Of a DNA stretch of 64,000 bases, positions 1 through 13,469 are shown piece after piece. Source of the DNA: Andrena cerasifolii (Eukaryota; Arthropoda; Insecta; Hymenoptera; Andrenidae); NCBI RefSeq assembly GCF_050908995.1, contig NC_135126.1:10540001-10604000 (forward strand), written 5' to 3'. Below the pieces are notes generated by a model. It was given only the letters and a program-made list of their open reading frames with translations, made no database searches and was not told the origin of the DNA. The position numbers and the translations under genes are program-made. Each line of letters opens with the position of its first letter. Position 1 is the first letter of the stretch.

Positions 1-3000
1 GACGGAGAAATGAAAGCCAATCTGTGCAGGCTGCTCCAATTTGTTCCGCCCTTATTACCATCGAAATTGTTAGATATTGCAACAGATATCATAAAAAGGT
101 CGGGACGAAGGCTGAAGGATTTCAAAGGAGGACGGCGAAGGGAATTTTACGAAGATAGGAGAAATGTATAATTCAAGAAGTTCTGCAGAGCGCCAGTAGA
201 GTCACATTCGCAGCGGACGAAATCACGGGCTAACGAAATTACCGAGAAATTTACTTACGGTAGCACCCTTCCTCGTACGGTAGCTCTTACGGGACACTCG
301 ATACGCACTTTGTACGTGGAATTAGGGGTGGTCGAGGGATCGATACGAACACGTGCCATCGGTCAACACGGCGAGAAAGTACACGGTACACCGAAAAGGA
401 AGTCCTAGAAGAGCGGACACGGCCGTATTTCGTGCGTGTACTTGAATTCAGCCGAGGACTTAGTGGCCGGATCGATGACTATTGATGCAATCAAGCTACC
501 AGCATCATCCCTCCCCCTCCGGACTCCTTTTGTCCCTGCCGCGCTGGTACCCATATGTGATTTTTTTCGCCTAATTCCCACAAGCACGCGGAACTGTGTC
601 GGGGCGAGGTGAAGGGCGAGGGGGTAGGATCGACGACACGGGATCGAATCGAGGGACTCGCTCGTCGCGCTATTATTTATCCGAGCTGTCGTCCGTCCAA
701 TCAGTCATGCCGACATATGCTTAAGTAAGATTACATTTCCACTAATGCCCGCCGATGTACCGCGCCTATGTCGGCTAATACACGGGGAAGAGGAACGAAG
801 GGGCGCAAGGGGGATTGGGAAATCGAACAGAAAACTCTGCGACGGGGTTGGAACGGGGAAGGGTGAAGAGGTAGGACACCGCACCGAATGATATATCGTA
901 CCTACGGACGGGGTGGTTGAAAGTTTTTTTTCTCCGGCTACCTAATGGCCACCCTCTCGCCAGATTACGCTCCGCTTCGCCCAAATGGGACGTCTCTTGT
1001 AAAAGATTAGTGGCTTATCGTGGAGTATTAATGTAATATTGTAATGCACCGTGAAACACGCATAATGCAGCCCCGTATAGGTGGAGGGGTGGTCCTTGAG
1101 AGGGGGGTAGGCTAAACAATTCGAGAGCGTGATCTTCGGCAGTATGGAGCTCCCTCGAGCCGGGCTTTATTCGATTCGTTACTCTCTGGAGCGCGTCGAA
1201 TTAATGGGAGATAGAGTATCATTTTATTTAGAGGATAATCTAATGATATTTAAATGCTTACTCGAACGTAACAATGGACCGTTTGCTTCTCTCGAGACAC
1301 CAGAATTTCTATTCAGTGGGAGAGCCTCTCTCGAAATCCAACACAATGCCGAAGGGAGCCGGCGCGGTAGCTAACCTTTTTCAGTGGTACCACGTTCAAG
1401 AGAAAGCTGCGCCGTTATTATTGTGGTAGAAACAAAGTTGCAACGGCACTCGTTTCCATAAGAGAAAGCCGACCGCGAGCGGTGCGCGACAATGTGGACC
1501 GCAGACCAATAAAACGAGCCAGGAAACGCTGACCAACTGGAAAACCATGCATCTTCGTTGATGGAGGACACGTAAAACTGTTTTCGGCCGTCCTCTTCCC
1601 CTGTCGGAGTGTTTGATGTGCGAATCGGAGCACGTGTCACCGAAGTGGTGCACCTGGTGCGCGCATGCACACCTCCGGCCAGGTCACAATAGGCTCCTAA
1701 TAAATTTGGGACGGGGGTAGGAAGGTTTTATGGCCGACAGTGGGCCCTTTCTCACGCACCGTCAGATCGTTGCCGTGCTCATTGTCGATGCACTGTATCG
1801 CGATTGTATCGCCGACGGCGGTGTTTCTTGCAGGGGATTCGTTCGGGTCAGTGAATCGAGGCTAAATTGAAACGGATACAATGGAACGGAACCGATAATT
1901 TCCTCTTTTTCGCCGGGGAACTATGATTTCTTTCGCGATATAATTTCTCCAAGCGGCTCCCAGCGTCGGGGCGGGGCTTGGCATTTGTCAATGCTCGTCA
2001 ATTGCGAGGCGTCGTTTATAACGGAGCGACGTTTAATCGCGAGGTAAGTACTGAAAAGGAAGCGGCCACGTGACTATCCTTACCCAATCGACGGGAGATG
2101 ATCGTCTGACCCGATAAGGAAAAGTTCACTTGTCCGTGGGTATGAAAGACAGACGATCACCGGAGTCGATAGGCGGCCGTAGGAAAGCCGGCTCCAAGTG
2201 TTTGCATTATCGAGCTGCCTGGATTTTTCTCCGCGCGAAAAGCGTCGCGGTAAGAACGATCATTGTGCTGGAATGACGCTGTGACAAAGCTGCTGGCGCT
2301 TTTGAGGGACCTCGCGTACTATTTAGACATCATCCCGTTGCATAATACGGGGACTTGAATGCGACGCAATGACACCAATAATTTGAAGCGTCGATGCCGT
2401 CCGAGTGTTATTACAGAGTTTCCTAGGTGTGGATCACTCGTCGCACCTTTTCACGCGTATACTGCGCGTCGCGCCACGGTTCCCACCGCGGATATTTCAA
2501 AACGTAGCACCGAGGTACGCTCAATCCGCCGCTCGCAAATCCCTCGAGAGGCTCGTTCCACGCGAGCAGGAACACAGCCTGCCCTTTGCCACGGACCGAT
2601 CGACGCGATCTCCTATCGCGCGCAACAACCTCGAAAGCTCTGCACCCCCGTCGCGTTAAGTATTCCATAAAACAGCCAGTTCACGGCCCCGTTCGCACCT
2701 ACGCGCCACGAAATTCCGTTCGAAGGATAACCTGCCGCGCGGCAGATAACGCGGCCCGGCATTGTTGCTCCTAGCACGTGTAAACAATAAAGCGGATACG
2801 CTTGGATGCGAGTGCGTTCCGCTCGACCCCGCTGCACCCGGGGGTCAGTATCGCCGAACGCGCATACAGAGGACGTGGCATCGGGGCGAGCGTGGAAGTC
2901 ACGAGAACCGCGTTAGAATCGGATCGAGGCTAGGGCGCAGGGGAGGAAGTTCATGGGAGAGGCGGCGTTCGTGGTAATCGCAATGATTACAAGTGACCCG

Positions 3001-4843
3001 GGGTATATGTAAGAACCGTGTACACGTTCCACGGGGCCGCCGTATATAGGCCGGTTTACAACCGAGAGATCGGTGAGCCCGGTCTCTTTTAACCGACGGA
3101 AAAGTAGTGCTAAATGTTGAGGAAATTACGAGGCGGCACTGTCGCGATCCTTATCTCTGTAATATCTCGTGATCGACGGCTGGCCACGCGCCCCTCGTTC
3201 GGAGGAACCGTCTCGTCCTCGCGGAACCTCTCATCGCGACCGATGAGCGCCAACGAGAATACAGGGACCCGGCCGCGAGATGCACGGCTGATACGCGGGC
3301 TAATGCGGGGATACAGCTGACGCTTTAACCCGCGATAGAGCAATTTTAGGTTCGTCACGGGTCTTTACCTTGGCCGCGTGTTATCCAATTGCTCGTGAAC
3401 ATTAGAATTACGTACCGAGGTTGGGTCGCGCGACGCGCTCCTTCTTGTTGCATTGTACACTACTCTACAGTGTTCTTTGAACGAGCCCCGAGCGTTTTGG
3501 GGTGTTCCGAGTGTCGGGCTAGTTGAAACTTCGCCAGGTTTTAGTTTTAAAACCTAACTGCTGTTATTACGGCTTGTTGGAGGCCTGGGTTCGAGGACCT
3601 TGTAACAAGAGGTCAGTTTCGCGAAAAAGATGCTGCTGACCATCGAGAAGGCAATGCTGCGACGGTTGTGCCACACGGAAGGAAGAAATGAAGCGCTGAT
3701 ATAAATGTCACTGGGAGGGCACGCGATATCGTCGAAAGTATGCGTGGGTGTTGATACATTAACTTTTTAAGGTCAGTTATCGCGCGGCCAGGGAACCGTA
3801 GAGTGTGTTCCGCCGTTCACTGTTCACGCTGCGAGGGGGAAACAAGATAGAGGCAGAGAGCGAGGCACCGACGTCAACACCGTCCGCGTTTCTGCGCTTT
3901 ATAGTGCGCCTATGTAAATCGAAGTGTATGATGCTGCTCGCTGGCCGATCTACGCCTGTATTTAACGCAAGTACAGTGTAACAGCGAGTACTTCTAACTG
4001 TTTCATGAAAGACCGTTCACGGAGGGTTGATTAGTACCTGTTGTTATCGAGAAAATTTCTACCTATCGCGGTAATTTGTCCGCTAAACGATCCTCGCGTG
4101 ATCCTCGTCACTCATTTACGCGTCGCGGCTTCAAGTCGTGCAAACGATCAAGCCGTTGCAACGCAGCCTCCCTTGACATTTTCCGCGGAAACAGAGGGCG
4201 CACCGCGAGGGCAAATAACAGTCGGGAAAATTTTCGGTAAACAGCGTCACGTTCGGTGCCTTTCACTTTTCACTTTTACTCCTAATGTTTGCCAGCGGTC
4301 CGCCATCAGGGGCCGGTTTTGAGAGTAAAATTTCCTCGTGTATTTACGCCCGTCAATAGGAACGTATTTGCCGAAGCTGCCTGGGCAATTAACCGCCATT
4401 CCCTCCCGGCCCCGTGGACGTTTGCTTTTTTGTTTGCAAATACCTTTCGGAACGCGGCCAAACCAGGAATAACGCAAACAATACTTGCAAGGGACAAACA
4501 ACGGGCCAGGTGGTCGCGCGAGCGGTTCTGCATCGCGTGCACGCGCGAATCGCGCGTGGATGCGACCGGACGTGATTTATAATGTACGAGGCTCGTTGAG
4601 TCGATTAGATTGATTTATTCGCTCATTTATAATTTCCCACGTTTCCCAGAGATTCGCCTTGTACCGCTTTATTTTCCCCGATTCGAGGCAACCGACGTTA
4701 GTGCACTCGTGTAAGGGAGACTGAGCTATAGCGACTGGTATACTTAACTTTTGTAGAAAAAGTGAAAAAAGAAATAAAAACTTCCTACTTAGCACATGTT
4801 TCATCAGAGTACTGTTGCCGCAACTAAAGGCAATGCAAACTTA
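1..4843. other. No recognisable gene; CpG-rich non-coding DNA
   Basis: I see no recognisable coding region here; open frames are short, Arg/Ser/Pro-rich and overlap on both strands. The one splice-like pair is an acceptor (TGTTTCTTGCAG, ending at 1833) and a strong donor (GAG then GTAAGTACT, starting at 2044). The enclosed 210 nt has stops in all three frames, so it could only be an untranslated exon. On the minus strand an acceptor-like CTTCCTTTTCAG ends near 2050 and overlaps the plus donor. A small palindrome (AGGTTTTAG to its complement) lies near 3536-3556. Confidence 0.5.
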
Positions 4844-5784
4844 GGGGAGAGCGGGGATAAAAGTAACACTTTTTACATTTGGCCTACAATTATCTTTTAT
4901 AGATATAAAAATGAAAATTATGCCTTAAGATACTATGTTTCTTGGTCTATCATCTGGTTTATCAGATTCCGCCATACGTGGTAAGTAGTTAAAAAGTTAT
5001 GGCAGTTTTCCGCAGTGACTGTCATTGTTACTTTTGTCCTGCAGGGGTAGGACGAAAGTAACATACCGTGGGGACGAAAGTGAACCTAATTATTTTGAGG
5101 AGAATTAAATAAAAACACTTCGTCCAACGCAAAAAGGATTTTGTATTATAAAAAACGATAGAAAGAAACATTTACCTAAATAAACATATTTTAAGTAAAG
5201 ATAAAAACAAATAAATTTTATATAACGAAAGGTGGAAAGCATAACCAGCTTCGAACATTTCTTTGGTATTGTGTATTTAGTTGAATGATAGGTATTAAAT
5301 TTCACCTAATCCGAATTAACATTATGACCAATCAAACCAGACATAGACAATCATTATCATCTGAAGAATTCCTGTCCTGTATGCTATTTTGCTCGCCCAA
5401 GTAACATGTTACTTTCGTCCCTGTAGCGACATGTTTTTCAGAATAGAACTGTTATAACATGCAAACTATACTAGACTTGTTACAAACAAATACAGGAACT
5501 TATGACGACATTATCTAAGAACGCTCTAGCAAATAATTGGTTTAATATCTATAGTTTAACTATATTTAAAAAAAAAAATAGGAGAAACTTACCTGAATGA
5601 TCTAAATAACAAATTCAGCTTGCCCAGGGTTTACGATTCGTGTTACTGCTCAGCGTCACTCAGTACAATAAAAGAGACACTATACACACGTAACTGTGTA
5701 AAGCAAACGTTTTGGAAATGATTGCGGAAGGGGGATAAGGCGTGTTACTTTCATGACGCCGTTACGTGTGTCCCCGCACTCCCC
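4844..5784. mobile_element. TA-flanked DNA transposon, GGGGAG-terminus family A (non-autonomous)
   Basis: This is a 941-bp AT-rich island with terminal inverted repeats. The left end GGGGAGAGCGGGGA (4844-4857) matches the complement of the right end (5771-5784) at 13 of 14 bases. TA lies immediately outside each end (4842-4843, 5785-5786), consistent with a TA target duplication. A word close to GGACGAAAGTAAC recurs near both ends and inside, in both orientations: around 4853-4869, 5027-5039 (inverted), 5050-5062, 5071-5085, 5399-5405, 5408-5421 (inverted) and 5742-5754 (inverted). No transposase frame is visible, so the element must be mobilised in trans. TA duplication is typical of Tc1/mariner-like elements, but the superfamily is not proven. 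A minus-strand donor-like site (TTCAG then GTAAGTTTC) lies near 5585-5595. Confidence 0.82.
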
Positions 5785-8700
5785 TACGCGCAGAAGTAAA
5801 TCCGGTGTGGAATTTGGGTCAGGTGCGTGGATTCGCGGTTCCGTGTCGCGCGAATTTAAACCCTTCTTCGAATCGAGGCACGATTTATTTACTGTCAATC
5901 GCGTGCGCCAGGCAAATGGGAGCATTCTAAGAAACTGACGAACGTCGCGACGAAGATGCCGACGGATAATCGCATGCTGCTGTACGACTGTTTCCTTGCA
6001 GCCTATTGAAAACACATCGTTGTCGTTCCATGCGACGTCGCGTGTCAGCGGTTCGTCACGCCGTGAATCTTCCGTCTTCGAGCGTAGGCAGGGGGGGTTA
6101 AATAATTAATCGATTCGGCTGTATTCTCGGGATCGATGCTCCACATTGCCGTGCACGTCGACCCAGCTCCGCGCCAATCATAGATTTCGCTGATTGCACC
6201 CCAGATCCCCGGGTTCCCGTAATCTTGAGTAAATTCTAAGACGGTCGCCCGTGTATAGCGCCGCGAACAACGGAGGATTGAACCCTCACAGACGCGGTAG
6301 GCAGCTATACACGCTTCTAGGCTGCATGAAATTATTAATCGAGAGACGGTCCAGAAGCCATATGCGTCAGATCGATGATCCATTTAAACACGGCAGTCGC
6401 CGGGCTCAAGAAGCACCGGCAGGCCTTACCTTATTCAACTTGGCTCTGTAATCACGTATACGTGCTTAATGGGAAAATAGACAAGTGCCAGCACTCGAAC
6501 CTCGCGATATCTGCTCGCCCCGGAGCGTGCACAGAGGGCTGAGCCCTGGGTCAGAGCGCGGGGAGGGTGCCCATTCGAAGGGGCGTTGTCTGGTCTAATC
6601 GCTTAGGGAAATTGACAAAGAGTCGACAACTGTCGGTGCGCAGCTGGGTCACCGACTCCCAGCAGCCACACTTCCCTACACATATGTTACCGTATCTTTG
6701 TGGTAACCTGCACGTATGTTCATCTTTCGGCTGTGTACACAATTGCCAGAGATCGCGACAGAGTTGCATCGACATGCAGGCGGATACAGCGAACGATCGG
6801 AAAGCACATCGATAGGTCCGTCGGGCAGATAATGGCTTTGACAGCGATGTCAAAAGATCAGACGCGACAGACACGCGACACTGAGAGTCCTTTAGAATCC
6901 CTTGATCCGCGAATCATTGCAAATCAGATTAGGTAATTGAAATGCCTCCGCGAAAAACGCAGGAGGCATACGAATCCGTGGAATTGCCCCCGCACTCTTT
7001 TCCCTGCCGTATCTTCTCGATCTGCCGTGGAAAGAACACATTTCGCCTCTTTTAACCCCTCTGCGCCTGTGAACTGAACCGCCCCATTGAATCGCTCCTG
7101 TTTCCCCGAGTGCACCCGTTTTCGCCTTTCCATTTCCGTGCCGCGTCTCTCCTCTTTTTCGCCCCATCTCCTATCTGCCTTTCGTGAAACCCGGAGCAGG
7201 CACTTTCCTTCCAAAGGACACAGGTGTTGCGCGATTCACTGACTCGAAGGTGTGACTTCCCCATAGAGGAACGATTTCGAGTATGTCCTCTCGCTTTTTA
7301 TCGATTGGGAATGCGAATAGTCGAAGGCGCTCTAAGGTGCCTTTCACGTACGATGCTCGACGAGATTCGCTTGCCTCTGAACTTTTGAAAAGTTGATCGA
7401 AAGTGTCGCAAGATGTCCCCGAAACTTTCCTCCGCAGTGTTTTACAAAGTCGGGGACTGCGAGTCGGTTGATCGTACCAGCGACGCGTTCGCCAACGATT
7501 ATAAGCATTCGGAGTCGGGAGGCAAGCGAGCAAGGAAAATGGAGAAGCGTTATCTGCTTCTACTTCGATGGATATCATTTCACGGGATCCTGAGCAACTC
7601 CATCCAATCACCACCCCCCGTGAAAACCCCGTTCTACCTCATCCTTTTGCTCTCCTTTCAGCCTGCCTCCTCTCGCTCCCCCTATGGTCGTCCTGCTCTC
7701 TCTTTTCCTTAACTCACTTTGGCGCAAACTATTGATTTGTTTCATAGCCAGCGGCGGCTGCTACGGTGAAACGTGAGGTAAGGGCTTCTTCGTTCCCCAT
7801 CCTGGTTCGGATGGTCTACAAACCACCCCCGTTTTAACCGTGGCAATGCGCAACGGTATACCCTGTCACCCCACCGACACGTACGCGGCCGACGAGATTT
7901 CAGAGCCAGTGTGAGAATGTGCTTGTAACCCCATACGAGCCACCCCATTTTTCTAGGAGACCTTTTCCTCTCTGAAAGGCTCCATCTGCCCGCGACTATG
8001 ATTTCCATCGACTCGTGGTGCATAAAGTATGACCCGCATGAACGGAGAACATTCTCACCGCTCGAGACACAGATGTCTTCCAGCGTTGTGTTTTTATTTG
8101 AATTTGTCAGGGTCATTTGTCAGGGGTTGATGGATTACCAACGGCGATAGATAGTCGCGACGCGTTATTTTACAAGCCACGGACTCTGCGTGCTTCGTAT
8201 TAATAGAATAATCGATGCTGGGTGGCGTTCGCTCTTCCACGGGGGAGGGAATCGAATGTCTAATTCCTCGTGCGGGTAAATTTTTCTTTCGACGGCTCGG
8301 ATTGCCTCGTTTCTCAGCTCCTTCGCCACGGTCCACTTCCATCTCCCCGATAAATGAAACCGAACGGGCCGGCGCGATGGGGAAGGGGGAACATTTGATA
8401 TCTTGTACTTGATTGCAAGGGTGCGCCGCGTTGCGGTGGCGTGGCCGCCGTGGCACGTCCATTTTCGGGATAAGATGAGAATTACAAGCGTTCCGTTTCG
8501 GGGATCTTTTTTCCCTCGGCGAACCTTGCCATTCTGGGAACACAATAGGAGATTCTCCATGAGCCTGTGTACCCTCTCCCCGAGGTCCATTCACGGACAT
8601 GGGGTGTTACGTGTACGTTCCCGTTTATGGGAGGGTTGGCACGCTCTCTCGCAAACATTTCGGCGAATCCCGGCATTTTAGGTAAATTGTTTCGCGTTAA
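5785..8700. other. No recognisable gene; CpG-rich non-coding DNA
   Basis: I see no convincing gene. An acceptor-like GTTTCCTTGCAG ends at 6000 and is followed by about 35 open codons, but no good donor follows. The 7030-7200 and 7600-7710 stretches are pyrimidine-rich; the second holds an acceptor-like CTCTCCTTTCAG ending near 7670. Overlapping open frames on both strands at 7170-7710 and 8090-8680 reflect these stop-poor biased tracts. Confidence 0.5.
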
Positions 8701-9005
8701 CCCTCTAGTGCGTACGCCTGCCTTAAGGCGGGCACCTGATTAATCCAGGAGTTGGGCGCCTATAATTTTTTTTCAGAATCCACAGTTGCCAGTCTTAAAA
8801 GTATTGCCACACCGCAACATATTAGCCTAAGAAGCATGTCAATCTGACGTTTCGAATTGACAGAAATCTAGTTTGAAGTGCATTTTTGAGCTAATTTTTT
8901 TAACATTTTTTCATAGTTTTTCATTAAAAATAAAGTATTTATTTTATAAAAAAATTAGACTAGTCTAATTTTTTCAACTGAATTAAAATTCTGTGCACTA
9001 GAGGG
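8701..9005. mobile_element. piggyBac-like MITE (305 bp, TTAA target sites)
   Basis: A 305-bp AT-rich element lies between two TTAA tetranucleotides (8697-8700 and 9006-9009). The left end is CCCTCTAGTGC and the right end GCACTAGAGGG, a perfect 11-bp inverted repeat. TTAA duplication together with CCC...GGG termini is the hallmark of piggyBac elements (established knowledge). There is no room for a transposase, so this is a miniature non-autonomous copy. The interior includes a palindrome, TTAGACTAGTCTAA, at about 8956-8969. The intact termini and target sites suggest a fairly recent insertion. Confidence 0.85.
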
Positions 9006-11368
9006 TTAATGCGAGCCCCCCTTTTCGGCTGGAAATTTGCGTTAACAACCGTACCCTTCTGCAGTCGATACAAGGAGGGTCGAAAGTTTTCAGCAATCTG
9101 TGTGATTAGAAAATCACCAGCCATATTGCAAGCTTATCGCGGTGCTTCTGAAGTAGACTTCACTCCCGATTGGAAAGTAGCTACACGAAAGAGCCAAGTC
9201 GGGTGAAGGAAATTAAACCCCCATACCCATTCCCACCGTCTCTTGGCAGTAAAAAACCTTCCATTTTCAAAGGCGAAGGCTCGCGAATCTACTAGCGGAA
9301 ATATGACGAATTCCAAGTCTCCCTCGTCAAAACTTTTCACCCTCCACCCGCAGCATCCCTCGTCAACGACCAACACCAATATCCCCGATGAAATACATCA
9401 GCCATCGATCGCGGCACCGTTGTGCAACATCCTCGCCCAAATAATGTTTTATCGCTCGCGTTTGCTGGCCAGTCGATAGCAAGCGATTAGGGAGCTTTAT
9501 GGGCTCGTGCTACGAGGAGGAACGCAAGAATCTCCGGGCTTATCGCGAGGGCCCCGTTACGGGGAACAATATCTCAGAAAATCGTTTCACTTTTAGGGCT
9601 TCCGTCTCTCCGCCGTCTGGGAGCGGGGGATAGAACCGTGAAGGAGGGAGGGAGCGAGGCCTGGCAGCGACGGAACGACGACGAATGATTCACCCCTCGG
9701 TTGTGTAACATCGGTAACCCTCGACTTCGTAATTGATTGGTCCTGATACGCCTCCTTATCTCTTAATCCATCTTCCTCTCCCACGTTCCGCTCGTAGATT
9801 CCAGCCCGTGCGTTTCGACTGCTTGTTATGTGCGTTGCGCGTTCGCCACGGGTACAGGCGAGGGCTCGCGGACGTAGGGGGGGGGGGAGGGTTGTCGGAG
9901 GGTTTTACGCCGACGGGGGCGAGGGCCGTAAAGAATCAATCCCTCGACAATATGCGCGTCACGGTGGATGTAAATATTTGCGGCAATTGTGTAAAGATCG
10001 ATTTCCACGATACCGCGCCGTGCCTCTATTACGGTTTAAGTGTGTCCTATGAATAATGTATCGAGGATAATGCTCTTAATACTGAGCAAGATACGGGGGC
10101 ACTTTCCGCCGACGGGGAGGCTGCTGCGCGTATTTTTACTGTCGGAGGGGTGGAAAGGATCGTCCCGGAGGTGATCGCTTTACGCTGGCTGCCCCGGATA
10201 AATATTAAGTATCGCCGTGCCGGCATGCAAATGCTCCGTTTGGTATACGATATTTTAATGCCGCAATAACAGCTGCCGAGTTCTCGCTTGTTTCGCGTCT
10301 CGGGACGATATTAATCTTTCCCTGGCGAAGGGAAACTGACTGCCGCGAATTCGGTAGATAGCGTATGCATACAAGCTGCGGAGATGCCTCCTGAACGTCT
10401 TTTAATACGCGTTGAGAGGCGTTCCATAAATCATCCCCCTCTCCGCCCCGATGGAAATAAAGTCGACGCCGATAAACCGGCGCGGGCCGTCTCGGAAAGC
10501 GCCGTGGAGCGCCTCGCGTTTGCGGATAATCCGCGTTCATTAGCAGTAAAGTGAAAAGTGATTGTAATTTGTCCGACGGTTGGAAGGATGGCCGACAGAA
10601 TCCCTTAGGCTGAACACGAACGCTTGATGCATCGTCGACATGGCTTACGACGTTTTAATACGGACAAGTTACGCTCGCTTATGTCTTCATGAGATGGAAT
10701 GTCCTCGATCTAGAGGGCGGCGGTTTGTGTGCAGGCGGACAGGGGACGAAACGAGGAAATATGACGCTGTTCGCCGTTTAGATACGCACGGTTCAGTGTC
10801 CAACGTTTAGGCGCTTGTCGCGCGGGAACAAGGGAGGTGGACTATTCCCTGCATCCACCAGTGGTTCGACAACCTCTGCTTCGGGAACTAACAGTACGTA
10901 CGAGGCCGGAGAAAGAGTTAGCAGAGCTACGCTCGGGTCAAAAGCTAAAGGAGGAATGGGATTATTATGAGGTGATTTGCAACGTCTGAGAGACGCTGGG
11001 TGAGACGAAATGAGATCCATAGACAGATCGCGTTAGAGGGTGGTCACGGATTAATGAAGAGAGACGTTACGGGAATGCCCTCGCTAGCCTCGTAATTAAT
11101 CAATGATTTTTCTCCGCGAGAGGCTTGATGGGCCTGTATATGCTACCACGGCGAGTCGCACGCGAGCGTCCCGAGCAACGTCTTCTTCCCGGACTTCCGC
11201 CCGCGGCGACGTGTTTTGAATTGACGTCGATGTGTCGCGAAGCGGTTCAAAGTTGAGAACACCGCGTGCCACCGGCACGCGTAGAATCTTAATTTCTACC
11301 TGTCCCACGCAGCGGCTGCGAACTTCCTAGGAAACTTCGATTTTTCGCGCTAGAGCGAGCTGGAGGGG
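9006..11368. other. No recognisable gene; CpG-rich non-coding DNA
   Basis: I see no gene here. It includes a run of 11 G at 9877-9887 and several short antiparallel open frames that look like chance products of stop-poor, CpG-rich sequence. No strong acceptor and donor pair encloses an open frame. Confidence 0.5.
9877..9887. repeat. Homopolymer G tract (11 G)
   Basis: An uninterrupted run of 11 G is followed by AGGG, in a locally G-rich stretch. It is a plain homopolymer and could support local G-quadruplex structure. Confidence 0.9.
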
Positions 11369-11905
11369 TTAAAGAGGTCTGAAGCGAGCCACAGTGGTAC
11401 CCAGAGCTGTCTGCGACCCGAAGTACGATGCAAAGAGGTTTGCAATTGATTGCGCAGTATCAGCCCTCTCGTCACCATTCCACATAACTTTCGGAAGACA
11501 CTGAGATTTGCGAGAACAATTTACATAATTCCAGAAAGACTTAATATTCTTGTCCACGTGTATTTGTCTTTCAACATTTTGAACGAAATGAAAATAGTTG
11601 CTTTTGGAAAGTTTCTTACAAGAGCATCGAAGCGCAGAAAATTATAGATAGTCCTCGAGACTGTTGGTGCGTTTATAAGCTTGGTGAGCCCGTTTTTTCA
11701 GGCGAATTAATCTAACTAATCGAGAAGAAAACCATTTCGGATATTTATAATTTTTAGTACGGCATACAGGTACATAGGCATCAATAGCAGTATGTAGATG
11801 ACGGTATAATACATTAACAGCCTCGTTAACTTCAACCTTCGACAGAGTCGCATCCCATGGTATTGAATTCAGATAGTTACAAAAGGTATGTTAAAGCAGA
11901 TTTGA
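11369..11905 (-). pseudogene. Non-LTR retrotransposon ORF2 fragment (Jockey/I/R1-like), decayed
   Basis: Reading the minus strand from about 11905 to 11369 gives a nearly continuous frame resembling the linker between the endonuclease and reverse-transcriptase domains of insect LINE ORF2 proteins. Recognisable pieces in order are NYLNSIPWDATLSKVE, AIDAYVPV, YPKWFSSRLVRLI, LKKRAHQAYKRTNSLEDYL, an in-frame TAA near 11643, FSALRCSCKKLSK, then KSFWNYVNCSRKS, LPKVMWNGDE and SIANLFASYF. Families of this type characteristically show YPxWF, KK...H..[YW]K, FW.[YF]V and NLFA.[FY]F at these places. Only about 175 codons remain; the catalytic endonuclease and the RT palm (YxDD) are absent. It is truncated at both sides with one stop, so it is a dead copy. 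The clade within Jockey/I/R1 cannot be settled by eye. Confidence 0.85.
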
Positions 11906-13456
11906 ATATTCATGAGGGCGCGAGCTTGTTGGATGCGCGTACGTTTATCTTACTCCCTTGGCGTGAGAAAAAAGAAGGGAAAAGTCTGCGAAAGGCACGG
12001 ACCAATTTACTCGTCAATATCGGCCCGGAATCGAAAGGGTAGCCAGGTCCGATTGAACAAGGGTAAACGCAAAAGCGTTTTAGTTTCACATTCGTCCATT
12101 CCCATTTGCCCTACAATCCTATCTGCACTCCCATTTCCCCCGAAAAAGAAATCGCGCGAAACAGAGTCGAATGGGACGAGCGCAACCGCGCGAAAAAGCA
12201 ATTCAACGCGCAACAATGCAAGGGCCCATCGTCGAGTAACGCGCACCAACTACGATGACAGGTCTCGAATGCGTCACGCGTCGTTGTCACTCGTGAATTC
12301 TAAGCGCGAGCCCCGGCCACGTCGGGGCTGAAGCGATGCTAAAAGGCCCTCCTTTCGTCGCTGCGACAAATGCACCACTCGACTGTCATCTCCCGTCATT
12401 CTTCAGTGGTTCAATCGTCGCTTCGCAGCTCGCCCCCTTTCAAAAAGTCGCACGTTGCTTGACGCGCAACCCACCCTCCGCACGAACCCGCACACCTTCC
12501 CGGTCTGGTTGGTATACTGGGTGTTTCATAACGATGGACTGAAACTTAATTATAACGCGCGAAAGTAGATAGTGCGCGCCTGGATCCGCGAAACACCCTG
12601 CCCCGTTCGGTAGACTTTTTCGCGACAGGGGTGGACCTCGTGGACAGGCATTTACGTTGGCGAGCGAGAGACGAATTAGGGGAAATCTCGATAATAGCGT
12701 TTTGTCGACGGCGTGGCTTGTCCCTGCAGGCATTTCCTGTGCCGGGAAACCGTACACAGGGCCGTGGAAGGAATCAAACGGGAAATAAGAAAGCGTATAG
12801 GTAGCCTTTGTGAAGGTCTGCAGGAACGGGAGCCAGTGAATCGGGCGCAGGTCGATAATGTTTCGACGGGATCGACTCGAAACCGCTGGTCTACCTAGCC
12901 ACCCCTGGCGAAATCAGTATGTACAGAGGGACAATAGGGATTGGGACCCTCTTAAAGGGAGGTTAATTGGATCCCATCGATTTCGATCGTACAATGAGGA
13001 AATCCAGATGAAATCTTCGCCGATCCGGAGACGGCGTAACGGCCTACCGTGTCCCTTTCTCATCCGTCTTTTGTCCTCTCTGTTTCTCCTCCTAGGGCTT
13101 CTCCTCCTTTTTTTCCCCTGAAACGGCTCTTTGCTTTTCGACTCTTTCACCGGTAGTCTAGGTAACTCCCTTTTCACAGAGTTCGAGGGGTCCTTATCCC
13201 TCCCCGTTGACCTTGGTTTTCCGGCATGCACTTCTGATTTCCTCTCGCAAAGATCGCGAGGTGGCTCCTTTCTGGATTCCCCCGGTCGAGCACCTCCCTC
13301 GTGGAAACGGCGTATTTACGAGGGAAGCTTATGATTCCAGGAATTTCGGGGAATCCGAATTGCTTAGCCAAGTAGAACAAGAGTCGCTCGTTACGCGCGT
13401 CCTCACCTCGTCGAACGGCAGCGTCGTGACAACGCTCCCCGATTTTCACCCCCTCT

Positions 13457-13469
13457 CCCCCCCCCCCCC
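13457..13469. repeat. Homopolymer C tract (13 C)
   Basis: An uninterrupted run of 13 C lies in a pyrimidine-rich segment. It is a plain simple repeat with no other signal attached. Confidence 0.9.

Noticed and set aside
3565..3610. tRNA B-box-like GGGTTCGAGGACC
   Set aside because: No matching A box or cloverleaf could be drawn around it, and no tRNA, rRNA or conserved insect microRNA sequence was recognised anywhere in the window.
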